A DNA stretch of 64,000 bases from contig NC_021672.1 of NCBI RefSeq assembly GCF_000247815.1, positions 69,352,926 to 69,416,925 on the forward strand, read 5' to 3'. The notes under the pieces were generated by a model. The model had not been told where the DNA came from. It was given only the letters and a program-made list of their open reading frames with translations, and ran no database searches. Every line of letters begins with the position of its first letter. The stretch's first letter is position 1. Positions 1 to 44,729 of this stretch are shown piece after piece. The stretch comes from Ficedula albicollis (lineage: Eukaryota > Chordata > Aves > Passeriformes > Muscicapidae). The position numbers and the translations under genes are program-made.

Positions 1-3000
1 TGCACTGCACAACTCACAGATTTTTCTTCTCCCCACTCCCAGCGGACCTGGGCTGAATATGAACAGACTTGGAAGCGAAATGGTTCCTCTCAAGGATGAC
101 TCTCATCTGAAGAACCAGTTCTGACATTACTTTTAGGACAGCTGGCATGGCAAATACACCGTGACTGCTCTCCTTCAAGAGGTGCAATGCTTTAACACAT
201 GGGCACAGCTCTGCTCAGTGACCATATCATGATGGAATTTAAAACCCTTTCTACAAGGGCTGGTTGAGCACAGGAAAATTTTTACTGGGCCAGAACTGCA
301 AGACAGCAATTCAAACACCTTTTGTAAAAAAGTAAAAAACCCTTTGTAACTAGAAATCAACTTAAGAATGAAACACAAGACTTAGTATCTTCTTCAAATT
401 AATACTCAGCTGGAACTGCTGTAAAGTTAAACCAAAATTTCCACAGCCTACATCCTATCTTAGGAGACCAGAGCAGCAGCTCCTAGAGTTTTGTTGGCTT
501 TTAGCTTAATCAGAACAAACAGCCAACCTGTATCTTCATGACTTATCACCAAGGTGTATGATTCACAAGCAAGTGTTTTTTCCAGACAGGTGTCACGTTT
601 TCCACGTATGGATGGGAACTTTACTCACACTCATCACAGCAAAAATTTCTTACAAGGAATAAACTTTGGGGCAAAGCATCACAAACAAGCAGACTCTTTG
701 TGTACTGGTTTGTTTTTTTTTAGTTGACTTATATGTTCCAAAGTAGAGTATTTTTTCCAAGACCAAAGCAAATACAGCAGAAGCAGTACAGATAAGTCAA
801 TCTACTAAGCCAAACACAATTCTTTGAAAATTTGCAGTAGTTATTCTAAAGACTGAATATAATTGGCTTTTGAGAAATCAGACCTTAGTCTAGACAAAGC
901 AAACTGTGCTATTAGCCAGCTGTTAGGTGGAATACTATGAGCTCTGGCAATGACAGATTTTATTCACTGTCTTGATCACCAGCTGTTTTTTCTGCAGGTA
1001 AAAATTTCAGTCACTACCACTGTAGAAACCAAGGTGTTTAACAATCCTGGCTGTATCAGAAGGAGTAACAATAACATTCTGCTTTTACAGTTTCAGTCCT
1101 CATTAACTTTTGGCTTGAGATAGCTACAATTACTTACCAGCACTAAAAGTGTAATTTCAAAGGCTCCCAGGACAAATACTTCTATACAAAGAAAAAACTA
1201 AGTTTGAAGTAGAAACTAGCACTCAGCATGATTGAATTCACCATATTCATGCTATTAGTCAGGTTTCCATCATCAATCCAAAGTTCCAGCTAACCAAAAC
1301 GAATAGAAAAGGTTTGGTTGAACATGTTAATTAATGAGCTGCCACCACAAAAGCTTCACAACTTAAGCAAGTCAGGACAAACCCTCTGGAGAGAGCTGAA
1401 CTTCACTAAATGGACAGAAATTAAAAACCAGTCTGTAGGCACTTAGCAAGTGGGTACTTTACCTCAAACACAGCAGAACAGTGTTGATTAAAAACAAAAA
1501 TCAGTAACTTTAGTCTTCAGGTACCAAGAAAGGTATCTTGTTTATTCCCTGACTTTAGAAATTCAACTCTTTTGCTGGATTTGGTAGCCTTGAAATCCTT
1601 AAAACCCATCTGTCCCTCAGGAAAGAACAATCCAGGTAAGTATTTCTCCATCCTCTGCAAACAGAAATGCAGAAGACCAGAAACTCTGACTTTTAATGAA
1701 AATATGGCTCCAGCTGCTGAAGGCTATCCAGTATCATTTAAAGCAGCACTTGAGATATTTCACATTTTTCAGTGTATTATCCTGTTATCCACTAAACAGC
1801 CGAGACAAAAAATCTCTGAAGTTTAACTGGCAAAAAAACCAAAAGGGCAAATAGTGAAGTTGCTTGTGTAGGTTTTTGTATGGGTATGAAACTTGTATTT
1901 GTGGCCCACAGAGGAGCTCTCAAGTCTATCACTTTAAGACCAAAACATTGCTATGAGCAGTGAGTTGAGTGTGACAGATCCAGATGAGTGTTTGATGGAA
2001 ATGCATAGCTTGTAGCATTGCTCTTCAATCACAGTGATTAAGACCTTGTCAAAATATGCAGTTGCTCTGACAGACAAACTGCTCTTCCAGATCTTTGGCA
2101 AATCTTGGGCTAACCAAATTTAAAATCTGTTTTAACACATTAATTGAAAATATGTAAAGGCATGTCAAAATAACATGGGAACAGGTATCTGGACATAAAA
2201 ATATTTCATCATCAACCTCTGTACTTGATTCATGACTTTTCCCTCCACTCAAATGAAATTTTTTTTTGAAACAGCACAGAAGTTTCTGCCTCCCAAATTT
2301 GCAACACTATCATGTTTTAAACTTTGGGCCACAAAACTTCCCAGTTTGCCGTGGGTTTTTAACTGTTCCATTAAACAGGACATGGTTTGATGAGGTCAGC
2401 ATTCTTGTTCTTTTTCTGTAAAGCACCTGGTACAATGAAGTCAATGAACAGATCTCCTAGTCATTACAGCCAACCATAAATTCTCTGTGAACCAGAAGCC
2501 AGGCTAAGAAGCAAACCTGAGCAGCTGAGCAGGATGCTGATCTCAAACCCTTCTGCCACCTGATTGCTCCAATGTCACTGGTGCACCAGTTATCTCAGGC
2601 TCCCATGAATGACCCTCAGCATACAGAAATACCATTTGACACCCTTCTGACAGATCTAGATCTGATAATATGATCAATCACAAACACTTCCATCTCCTTT
2701 TTCTATTAGGATTCAAAAAGAATATACACATCTTCACAAAATGCATTTAGTTTCCATATAATATACTTGGATTGAAATGAATTTGCACTTGGAAAAAATT
2801 AAAAAAAAAAAGTATGAGAATATTCCCTCACATTTCTCCACACAATTTCTTCTTTAAAATGTGACAAGCAAAGGGCACAGAGATTGGACCTAGAAAAGCA
2901 TTTTTCTCCTGACGATATTCTGTACATTTTACTGTATTTACACTGAAGCAAATGAGCAGAAGTCTGAAGAAATTAAACACTTTCAAGTGCTAGAATCAAA

Positions 3001-6000
3001 ACATAAGCATACAATTTTTTAATTTCAGTATTTTGAAGTACAGAAAGTGAAACTATGAATATCAAATACAAATTTCAACAAAGCCACTTGTCCTCCCCTA
3101 GAATAATCAATGTGAACTACTTATAGAAACTTACAAATTTAAAGTAAAATCAAAACAAAATAAATACTGTACATACACTTTCCCTGCCTGCAGGCAAAAG
3201 AGGATGGGAAATACTGTTATGAATTGAAAAAAATGCTCTTAAAGCTGCAGCATCCCATTTCCCAGCCAAATACTTAACACAGTAGTGCGTTTCTGTAAAA
3301 AGGAAGACACACATACACCGACCCCTACTGAGCAGACAAGCTAATATTTTCAGAAACATTAAGAAGGAAAGATAGAAATTAGACTATGAGAGTAGAAAAA
3401 GGAGAAAAAGACAAATGGGCCAGCAAAACATTACTACAAAACTAGTAAATATAGCCAAGAACTAGCCCCGTGTTTTTTTGCTTTTTTTTTCAAATTCCAT
3501 GTTTGTTTTTTTTTTTAAAAAAAAAAGATTCACCAAAGCATTGGCAGCAATAGACATTTCCCAGCAGAAGTGACAATACATATCAATATAATCTCTTAAA
3601 GTGATCCCTTTCATTCCCTTCCCACAGCATGAAACTCTTATGGCTTAATTTATATTAAAAGTAGAAAAAGTCCTTTTTTTTTTCCAAACAGAAATGCAGC
3701 CTATGAAGAACATGCATCTCCTTATCAGTGCTACTTTCATTTCCCATCCACTGCATGACTTATCATTCATACTCTCCCACAAAGAGGGTTACCAGGGTGG
3801 TTTTTTTGTTGGGTTTATTTTTTGGAAAAATGGATGTTGCAGCTTTTCATCTTGTTTAAGGATAAACAGTAAGGCCCTTGGTTCCATTTGTATTTCTTCT
3901 GTCAAAGAGTAGCACTGAGCTCACTCAGCCCCAGAACTACCAACAGCTTTTAATGGTCTGGAAGTATTTATGTGAATGACACTCTGGAAAGACACAAGGC
4001 TTGGGGGTGGTGGTGGGAGTGTGAAGGGACAGGTGGGCATGTGGAGCCTAAAGAGTCACTGGGTCATTCTAGTCTCAGTCCTGCTTAGTCTCCACAGCTG
4101 CCAAAAAGGGGATAGGCAAGATTCTCACCAGCTCTGGCTTTGAAATCCTGCAAACATTTTTAACACTTTAACTTCTATGGTCTTGTGAGTAGCTTAAGCC
4201 TTAGAGCAAAGCCCAGGGAAAGCTGAAGCTGAAAATGTGGTCATGACACTGTGCTCTCTTACATCTCTACCAAAGGTAACACAAGCACTTCAACCACCAA
4301 AACTTTTCAAAAAATAAAATCAAAAACCCTAAACGCCCCGTGTGATCAGAAAACAATTTTAACTCTCAACATCTAACCCTTCCAAAATTCTCTTTAAGAA
4401 TGAATTCATGTAGAGTAGTACAGGTTGCATAGGTAATCCACCTCAGAGGTCAACAAAGGCTACCCTGCAGCCAGGGTTTATTAGCAAGTATAGTAGGAGA
4501 AGAAAAGGGAAAGTTGCTGGAAGAGTCTTTGATATAGTTTCTAGGTGGTCTTTCCATTTTCATGTTTGAATTTTTTTTTTTTTTGCAATTGAAGGAACGT
4601 GAGAACTTAAAGAGTGGGAAACCCCTACAATATTTCATTTCCTATTGTTCTGCCTACAAAAAAAATTAAAAAACAAAATTGAGTTTTATGCCAAATGGAA
4701 ATTCTGTGACTTCTCAAAAAACATTATCCTTGAAAACAGGTGAAACCACAGCAGGTGTAATTTGCTGTTGTCCAGCCAGTGCTCCCTACTCCCTCCCTCT
4801 TCTACCCCAAGTGAGACAGCAAAGAAAAAAACTGGGCTTTTTCTCTCCACTACAACAACACAAGGTTCAGTCCATCTATGGAAATATTGGTGCAGAAGTG
4901 ATTTCAGCTAGAACACAACAAATATATCTCTACATACAAGTACACAAAACAAGTGAGGTCACCACATCCTCTTCATGAGCTACCAGTATTTTTTTCCCCT
5001 TTGTTGTTTTTCTTTTTTTTTAATACTGCTCAACACAGCAATTTCTTTTGAATTACGTGTTCTGAGTTGGAACATCAGATTTAACTTCTGCTGGAAGCAT
5101 GGATATTTGAAGAAAATGGGAATGAACCTCTGCCTGTTGACAGCCTGTGAAGAGACTATTACATAAATTCATGACAGTGGAGAGCCACTTGGAAAATAAA
5201 AGGTAGAAAATTAGAGAAAAAGAAAGGATAAAACCAAGAGGAAATAATATATATGGGTCCAGCCATATCTATGATTCAACAGTAAGATACAGATAAATAG
5301 CATGGATGAAAAAAGACTTTGTATAAACCAATCACATGTACAAGAAAGCATACTCCATATTTTAAAATTCCTTACTCCAGATTCTATTCTGGCATACTTT
5401 TACTTCAGACAAAAATCTGTCTTTAAAGAGAGACTCATTCTTTATTCTGCTCTGAATCTAACTGCTGCCCTAAACTGGAATTTTCCACCATTAAAAATTG
5501 TACAGCCAGCAGGAAGGAAACAGTTTGGTTCAATATGCTAAAGCTAAAACAGTTTCCAAAATCTGGCACTAAATCATTTGCTCAAGTTTAAACTAAGAAA
5601 AAAATTATATGGGTATATAATTTTAACTAATATTGACAACATAGTTTATTTATTTGACTTACTTTGGTGAGAACATATTAGAAGATAGTTAAAATATTCT
5701 CTTTTAACTATTTCCATCTAGAAAACGTAGCACCTGAGAACAGCAAGTCCTTACAGTCATTTTCAGCACCTGTAGAATACTTCTTAGCTTATCTTCTGCT
5801 TTTAAGAAATCCTTGCCTACCTCCATTCCCAATATTCTAAAGGTTGATAACCTGTGTTAAATTAAAAAGAAAATTAAGAAGACTAAGAGCTTGGTTTTGG
5901 AGAAATATTACTTAGCAAACAAAAAAAAAGTTTAAAAATTCGCCCATACAAGTCACAGAACAAGTTAAATCATCATAAAGTAAAAGTGGAGCTGCAAAAA

Positions 6001-6052
6001 TCATGCCTCAACTGTAACTTTCAAGCTCCAGATAAAGTAAAGCTATGAAAGC

Positions 6053-6166
6053 TACCTGACTTTTTTGCAGTGGCACTATATTTTGATGTTTCTCCATTTA
6101 GAAACAGGATACCTGACTTTTTTGCAGTGGCACTATATTTTGGTGTTTCTCCATTTAAAAACAGGA
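6053..6166. repeat. Tandem duplication, 57-bp period
   Basis: Copies at 6053-6109 and 6110-6166, no spacer, two mismatches (both transitions). Confidence 0.93.
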
Positions 6167-7767
6167 GAACATAGAGACAATTGATTCTGACCCTGCAGTA
6201 ACAAAGAACATCAGAACGATTTCCAAAAAATGCTAAAGGCATTTGTAATCTAGCCTAAATAAAAATAACTCTGCACAAGTATTCTAGAAAATAAAACTGA
6301 CTTTGCTTTTAAACCATAAGAGAAAATTATTCCAGTATAGGAAATGGAGGAAGGAAAAATTGGTGTCGAAAATTGAAATCAATTTGATGACTTGGACAGC
6401 TATGCAGGAATATTTTTACTCTTACCCATCAAAAAAAAAAAACAAAACCAAAACCCCAACCAACCAATAATATAGTTGTCACTAGCATATTAATGTTTAC
6501 ATTTTGGCTGGACCCTGCAAAATGCCCTTTTTCCAGAATCAAGTAAAAGTATTCCCCTCTCCGCCTTCATCCCCGTCCCTCTAAAGTTAAATATTTCATT
6601 TTATATTACAGAAAAATACAAATTTTAAATCAAAATTATTTACAATAATTCAGAATTGGCATTTGCTATCAGCCCTGTATGAAGCCTGACACAAATGATT
6701 ATTCTGATACCAGTAAGCTACTTAAATGCTTACAATATATGGACCAGTTAAGACTTTGAATTTGCTGTCTTGCCCAGCTCTGAAAGCAACACACGTTCTC
6801 CTGCTTTCATGACTCTTCAGTAAAATGTGTTTAACATACAATAACAACATTTTAATGCTTCTTCCACGCTACATTAAGTAAAATGCCAAATCTTATGACT
6901 GCAATGTGTATCTTATCAGTTATTTGAGAGCAACTGTTCTGAAGAAACATTTATCTTAACTGATGTCCTCGTTCCTCCAAAAGATCTATAGGGTCTTCCT
7001 CCTTTGTATCCACTCTTAAATAACTTGAACAAATACATTTTCAGGGAGTCTTTTTACAGAAGAAGATCATCACAGACAGATCATCAGGAGGAAAATATGA
7101 ACTGAGATTTGGAGGAAAGAGGTGCAGTTCAAAACAAGTTAGCTACTGGACTGACATAAGAAAATTCTTCTGTCTTTAGGAGTCTCTTCTAGTCCATTCA
7201 ATAAATAAATCTGATATTAAAAAGGACAGGTCAAAAAATAATCAAGCTGGCAGAGAATATGCAACTTGCAAGTCAACAGAAGCCCAGCCAACAGCTTACA
7301 AAAAGCAGGAAAAAAAATAAGATTCCTTATGCCTTAATTTAAAAAATAATTAATAATGCATCTCACCCCTATTTAAGACTATAACCTGAATATCAAATTT
7401 AGGAGTCCAGACTAATCACAATTAATGTGGCTCTCCACTGCACCAAACACACATTATCAAAACAATTTAAAACTTTCACATTATTAAATCTAAATTAATA
7501 ACCCCCCACAGAAAAAAGTCTTCCAAATAAATAGTTTCTTAAACGAATTTTAAAGTTGTGAAAAATCTATCAGAAATAAATTATTGATAAACCACCTTCA
7601 TCATCTTCCCCTCATTAATTTAGGTCAGAAACTACCAGCAACAAATGATATTCAAGCCCTGATGAGAGACTATTTCTCACAGTCCGTGTCTCTCTGAAGA
7701 TTTCCCCGTTCCCGAATGGTTATTGCTGAGCAGGTGTGGCACAGTGAAAATGCAGCATTGGGTTGGT

Positions 7768-7841
7768 TTTTTTTGTATGTTTTTGTTTTTTTCTTTCTTT
7801 TTCTTTTTTTTTTTTTTTTTTCCTTTTTCTTTCTCTCTTTT
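7768..7841. repeat. T-rich/CTTT simple tract in 3' UTR
   Basis: T-rich tract with scattered C, including 18 T at 7804-7821. In the KDM7A mRNA it is an A-rich run about 150 bases after the stop codon. Confidence 0.9.
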
Positions 7842-7971
7842 GTTCATCAGGCAGTGTTTTCTATGGTACATGCAAGTCTGCTTCAAGCAGAGGAATAACA
7901 GCAGCTCCAGGCTCTGTTGCCCTCAATACTGGTCTGTGTAGGAAAGAGCAGTAGTAGAAGTAGCAGCTACA

Positions 7972-38675
<30,704 letters not shown>

Positions 38676-39132
38676 CTGGAATAATATTTTTTACATGTTA
38701 ATGAGAATGCACACAGGGTTTACTTTTCAAGCTAAAAAATAATTAAATCTTAGGTTTTTATTAAAATGTGCTTGCTGTACAAGATTATAATGACATACCA
38801 GATCATCTCAACTACTGGGCTGCCACATAAATTTTGAGTAATAAATTATTACTGAACAAAGAATGCCATTAAAAAAATCATAAACAGGAAACAAGAATCA
38901 AATGCCTTTAAAAATGGACAAATGTACAGTATATACATCATTACCCCCTAAAACCTTGATCCCAATTACAGGAAACAGTTTATACAAAATCATTCAAGCA
39001 ATTTTCCTCACAGAAGCTATGAGTTAAAAAAAAATCTGATGTTTATGTGCTGGTAATTTATAGAAGATATAATTAATATTTTCCTTGATATTTTTCTTTC
39101 TGCAAAAACCATGTAACTGACTCCTACCCCCC

Positions 39133-39194
39133 AAGACAAATTAATGAAGAAAACTTTCATGTTAAGACAAATTAATGAAGAATACTTTCATGTT
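39133..39194. repeat. Tandem duplication, 31-bp period
   Basis: Copies start at 39133 and 39164, one mismatch. Confidence 0.9.
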
Positions 39195-42100
39195 ATTCTT
39201 GACATCTTTACAATAGAACTGGCTTTGTAAGCTACACAAGTGGCCACACAAAAAAGGAAAACTGGTTTTGGTTTAAAGCAGCAGTAAGTATTTTAAAGAG
39301 CACTCGAGAGATATAATGTTTCCTCAGTGCAAATTTTTTTTTCCAGATAAAATACTCAAAATGTAATTAAAAGCAAAATCTTTACAATAGTCAGGACAAA
39401 GCATCTGCTCTGCTGATACCTAAAGAACACAATTCTGAAGTCAATGAAGTACATTTTCTTAAAAGCTGAAACACTAGAGGTTAATTGGAGAACACGTGCT
39501 TTTGCACAAAGTTCTTAAGGAAAAAAACAAGTAATCCCTGCTTGCTGGTCTGAATCCTGGCAGAGCTCTTCCTTCTCTGGAAAGTTCACTGACACTTACA
39601 AAATTGCTGACTTCACAGTTAATATAGAAAAACAAGAGTACAACCCTGGACATTTACACTAAAATTAGCTATGTACACTCACTCCATGCATTCTAGAAAC
39701 ATAAGACCTGGAACAGTACCCCAGTCACGTAACCCATTTCATATCAAGTGCAATGAGTGCCTAAACACTGAAGCTTTGAAATGATCCAGCTACACGAAGT
39801 CTTTCCTCAGCAGCCTTGTGCCAAAACTGCTGACACACTCCAGCAAGTGTCAGGACACGCTGCCAAAACAATACAAGGAACAGTCTAGCTCTGAAAGCAC
39901 AATGAGCAAATCCAATCTGAAACTGAAGAGCATCTCCCACGTAACTATCAACTGGAAGTGCATTCTGAGCTCCCCCTAAACATCCAGCTAGTTCTGTTTC
40001 CCCATTCCCTACATAGCACATGAAATCCAGAAATTATTTAGCTTTCTTTATGTGCATGCTATTTTAAAATCTAAATACAAAACTCAGCTGCCATAGTTCA
40101 TCACAATTTTTACAATATTTAGCATCTGCTTTAAGACCACAGCTACAAGAATCGTTATTACATGAAAATCCAGCTGACATGTAAACAAAAAGGAAGGCAG
40201 AAGCACTCTCTCAAAATGCACATCCCATTTCCTCCTGCTTGTGTTCTCTCTCTTTTTATAGAATAGATGAATGACTCATAATCCTATGCATTATAAGAAA
40301 ATTGTTTTAAAATGTACACTCTATAAGCCCCAAATCATAAGGCTGGTTTTATACATCTTTAGCAATCTCATTATTTTAGCTAAATTTCTAATTTTTGAGC
40401 AGCTAAAGATGTTTATGCTGAACTGTATCTTGATCAAGTTTGCACTTCATTTGTTCCCTTTACTCTTCCTTGGGGTTTATCTGGTATGTTCATCATCATT
40501 CTAATCAGATTATCTTGCCAACAGTAAGAACTTTGAATAAAAATATAGTAAAAATAGCTTTGACAATGATTTGTTCTATTCTGTTTAAGAATATTAATTC
40601 TATTGTCTCTTACTGAATGCTACAGATAACAGAATTTCTGCTTTATTTTCAGGCTTAGTACTAACAATTAACTCCACAACCTTTCACAAAGACACATGGG
40701 ATTTTGTGTACAGAGGCTGGGATGGGATTATAATGTCTGGAACAGCCATTCAATAAGGGAAGCAAACATTTTCAGTCTACTATTTATCCTATAAACTAAG
40801 CACTGGAAACACAAAACACTAACTGGAGATCATGGACGCGAATCCAGCAGCAGATGCTTGAGTGAAGCAAAGGGCAAATGAGGTGCCAGCACCTGCAAGA
40901 ACAAGTACTGCCAAGGATGCCACAGAGCACATCAATCACACACAGCACCACTGCAAGTCACTTCCCTGCCTCCCTTTCTCCCACATACACAGATGAATCT
41001 GACATTAATCACTCTGGCTAGCAGCAAGCAATCAATTATTGTGGTAAATGCAACTTCAGACCTCAAGCATCAAAACAAGGTCACCAAGAGGTAGCAGTGA
41101 GCCTGGAAAACATTAACATACTCAAACACTGCAACACTCCCAATCCACTGATGTTTTCCTCTATGAAATATTATTACCCTTCACCTTGCAATCAACCCAA
41201 TCCATTTGGGCTGAAATGTCTTGAGTATATATTACCTAGTTTGTGAATTGCTCATCTCCTACAGGGAGGTCACAGACTAATCCTCAGGAACAGTAGAAAG
41301 CTTACAGTATTAAACAATAAAATACAATAATACTAATTAAGACAACAAAACAGCAATACAAGACTATGCAAAACTACACCTTTAATTCTGTTTGTGAAGG
41401 TGGAAAGGCTAACCAGGCCCAATTTCACTTTATATGCTCTAGAAGGAGTAGCAAGGTAGAAAAAAGTTAGTTAAAAATAGTTTCCATTACATCAGTCTTG
41501 GAGTGGTCAGACACTCAAACATCACAAGGTATCTAGCCAGCATCAAGGGAAGGCCAACAAGAGGTAGCAAAAGAATAGGGAAGTGGTTAGGTTTTTTCAC
41601 ATACAAGAACATTCCCATCCCTGGCATCTGAAGAAATCCCTTGAAGAACCCATTCTCCCAAAATCTCACAGAAGGTACATGTGCATGTTTCTGATTTAGT
41701 CTCAGCTTTCCATTTGATCATTACATTTGTAGCTAGGTAAAAGCAGCAAGTGTAAGTCAAAAACAATCAGAAGAGGACTCCAACATCTGACAAATACCAG
41801 TAGACCTCTGCATTTTGGTAAAATTCAGAATGACAGATTAAACAACTATTTCCCAGCTATGCTGGAATGTCTCATACAAGGAGTTTGTAGCAGTCCAGGA
41901 CAGTCACAGCAAGTATTATCCCCAGAGACTGCATGGTTGTACACTGAGCCACCCAAAGCACCTGGCACATCTCTCCTACAGCAGCACAGTGTGAATAAAT
42001 ATTGGATCCATGTCAGTCCCCACACAAGCTGCTGCACCTTCTGCATCTAATACCTGCTTGCTCTCAATCCAGCCTGGATTTTCTCTTCCTTGTTTCTGAT

Positions 42101-42400
42101 ATTATCAAGCACAACCACAACATTTTAGAGATTGCTTAACTGTCTTTTCTGGTATGACTGCAAAAACTCTGAAAGAAAAAAATTCAAAGCATTCTTGATC
42201 AAAGGCCTTATTTTCAGTGTTCTTAAGGGTATACAACTACTTTAAAAACTAACTTATTAAAACAAGTAGTATATGTACCCTACCATTATACAAAATTTCC
42301 AATGTAAAAGAGAATGCTTACACAAAAAAGTACTACAAAAGTCAAGAAATGAGCAAAGTGTGGATGCTCATTTTCCTAGTTCAATTCCTAGATTAAACCA

Positions 42401-42558
42401 GGAAGACATTCCTACTAGGAAAATTCTGACATTTCCTGTATACAAGGCAAACTGAGAATAAAATCTTGAAAACTGAGAAGGAAGACATTCCTACTAGGAA
42501 AATTCTGACATTTCCTGTATACAAGGCAAACTGAGGATAAAATCTTGAAAACTGAGAG
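42401..42558. repeat. Tandem duplication, 79-bp period
   Basis: Copies start at 42401 and 42480, one mismatch. Its end overlaps the start of the next duplication. Confidence 0.94.
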
Positions 42559-42725
42559 ATGTAAGCAATTCTCAGTGATGTAATAAAAAGACAGCAGAAA
42601 ACAGATGAATCACCACTAACAGGGGAAAGAGCTAATTTGTGAGATGTAAGCAATTCTCAGTGATGTAATAAAAGGACAGCAGAAAACAGATGAATCACCA
42701 CCAACAGGGGAAAGAGCTAATTTGT
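42556..42725. repeat. Tandem duplication, 85-bp period
   Basis: Copies start at 42556 and 42641, two mismatches (transitions). Confidence 0.94.
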
Positions 42726-44567
42726 CAAGAAGCTGGGTTGCACATGGGACATCATCCTCAATTCCATAAGGTCCTTTCCCACCTCTTTCAGTAGCATGTG
42801 CAAAACAATCTAACAGGCTCATCTTTCCACATACACTCAGATTTTTTAGGAAGTCTCCCACAACAGCTTCCACCCCTCTCCACACCAGCATAGCACTTTG
42901 AAACAATTAAGCTTCACCCACCAGATTGAGGAAACAGGACAGGTCCTCACAGGCATGTCTACTGCTTCTTCAACAGGTATTGTTGGATAGATATTATTTT
43001 ACAATTAGATGTTGACTTAGAGCTCAAAACTAAGCCAGTTTTTTAACATTTCTTATTTATTATTGGGACACATGAAGTTCAGGCCCCAAGATCTCTTGGT
43101 CTTCCAGTGTCTGACCTGAACAGTCTTTTTTTGTGGTCACTGTGCAGCAAAAATGCAGCTTAGGGGCTCTTGCTAGTATGTTTAGTTAAGATAAAAACCT
43201 TGCATCTTTTCCAAGCTATAAAATTACTAAAAATTACATTTTGCAAGATCCCTTTATATTCTCACTGAATAAACACTGTGGACAAGCTTCTTCTTTCTCC
43301 ACCACCCTGTTTCTGAGCAAGAACTCAGCACATCCTCTTCAAGTCCACCCTTGCATCAGCACTCACAACCTTTCCCTGATTTGCCTCAGTGAGCACTGCA
43401 GGCTTCATCCCTAAAAGGAGGAAAAAAGCACAGGTCTTGACATCCAGTAGAAAAAAAAGAAATGAACAAAAATTCTGGATGAGTGGAAAAATACTAGGGG
43501 TAGTAAAGCATGTTCCCTGCTACCAAGAATGCAGGGCTATGGACAATTACTAGGGGTATGTATATGCATGTTTCCTATTATCTGACAGAGCAGATGGCCA
43601 AAATGCTTTTTCAGTTTCCAGTCATCCACAGAACAGCCAAGACACATTGATAGAGTCTCTCTGCTGTGTCTTAACAGTGATGAGGACAGAGCAAGGCAAT
43701 GCTATTAGTGGAAAGATTCATTAGTAACAGGACAGCCTTAATTGTCCCAAAACTGAAGTCACTACTGCAGGGTACAGTTTCTTATAGCATTAAACTGAAC
43801 ACAGCTGATGCTGCTGAAAAAAAGGTCCCACCCTCCTTCCTCCAACTGCCTGACCATGGGCTTCCATTGTTTCTCTCACCAGATCTAAACCATCAGGCAG
43901 CCACACAACAAATCAGTTAATAAACTGATCCAGAAGAAAAAAACTGCCACTCAACTGATTTTTTCACATAGGTTTTAGAAACTTTAACAGTAAGATTGCA
44001 TAAATAAAAAATAAAATGGTACACACTACACTTATATGCAGTTACTTAACAAATGTTATTTTCAAGAAGACAGATGAAAGAAAATACTCTGCTACTTTAT
44101 CTCTACTTTGTCTTTGTAAAAATGATTGATAAACAATAAGGAGATTATTCTTTAGCAATCTTATGCTGATAATATACTTTTTGCTATCAAACCTTAATAT
44201 TGAATTTCAAACCACCAAGGATGAGAGCTATTTCCATTAATGGACTGAGCAAATAACTCTAAGTAGTAGGCAAGTATTATAACAAACTTTACAATTTACC
44301 TGTAACAAGGTCTGCAGTTGCTACTTTCAGTCCTTATCTGTTTGAGCACAACAAACCCAAAAAACCCATTGTAATTATTGCCAAAATTAGTCAGTGAGCT
44401 TGCAGTTACACAAATAGCTTCTCCTACTCCATCCCAAGAATGCAAATTAAAGTATAGGGTAGGAAGTCTGTCTGGCAGATATTAAGGAATTCTGGGAGTC
44501 ATTTAATTTAAGCCTTTGCTTTCCAAGTGGGAAAAGGATGCCAAGTAGGCAATATTTACAGGTTAAA

Positions 44568-44729
44568 ACAATGGAAGTACTAAAGATGTCACTGCCACAA
44601 CCAAACAGCCACATCTGCCATTTGTTACAGGACAATATTAAAATATTGACAATGGAAGTACTAAAGATGTCACTGCCACAGCCAAACAGCCACATCTGCC
44701 ACTTGTTACAGGACAATATTAAAATATTG
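44568..44729. repeat. Tandem duplication, 81-bp period
   Basis: Copies start at 44568 and 44649, two transitions apart. Confidence 0.94.

Larger units (their letters stand above)
1..7971 (-). other. KDM7A: KDM7A 3' UTR and possible downstream flank
   Basis: No coding ORF worth reporting. It lies directly downstream of the stop codon, and mammalian KDM7A is known for a multi-kilobase 3' UTR, so much of this is probably UTR. Minus-strand AATAAA hexamers occur at about 5645-5650, 5441-5446, 4477-4482, 3814-3819, 1541-1546 and 959-964. Sequence alone does not show which is used, and the 3' end may lie beyond position 1. Confidence 0.6.

Noticed and set aside
42721..42906. Possible CR1 fragment near CATAAGGTCCTTTCCCACCT
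   Set aside because: Only short, weak similarity to CR1; not enough to call.
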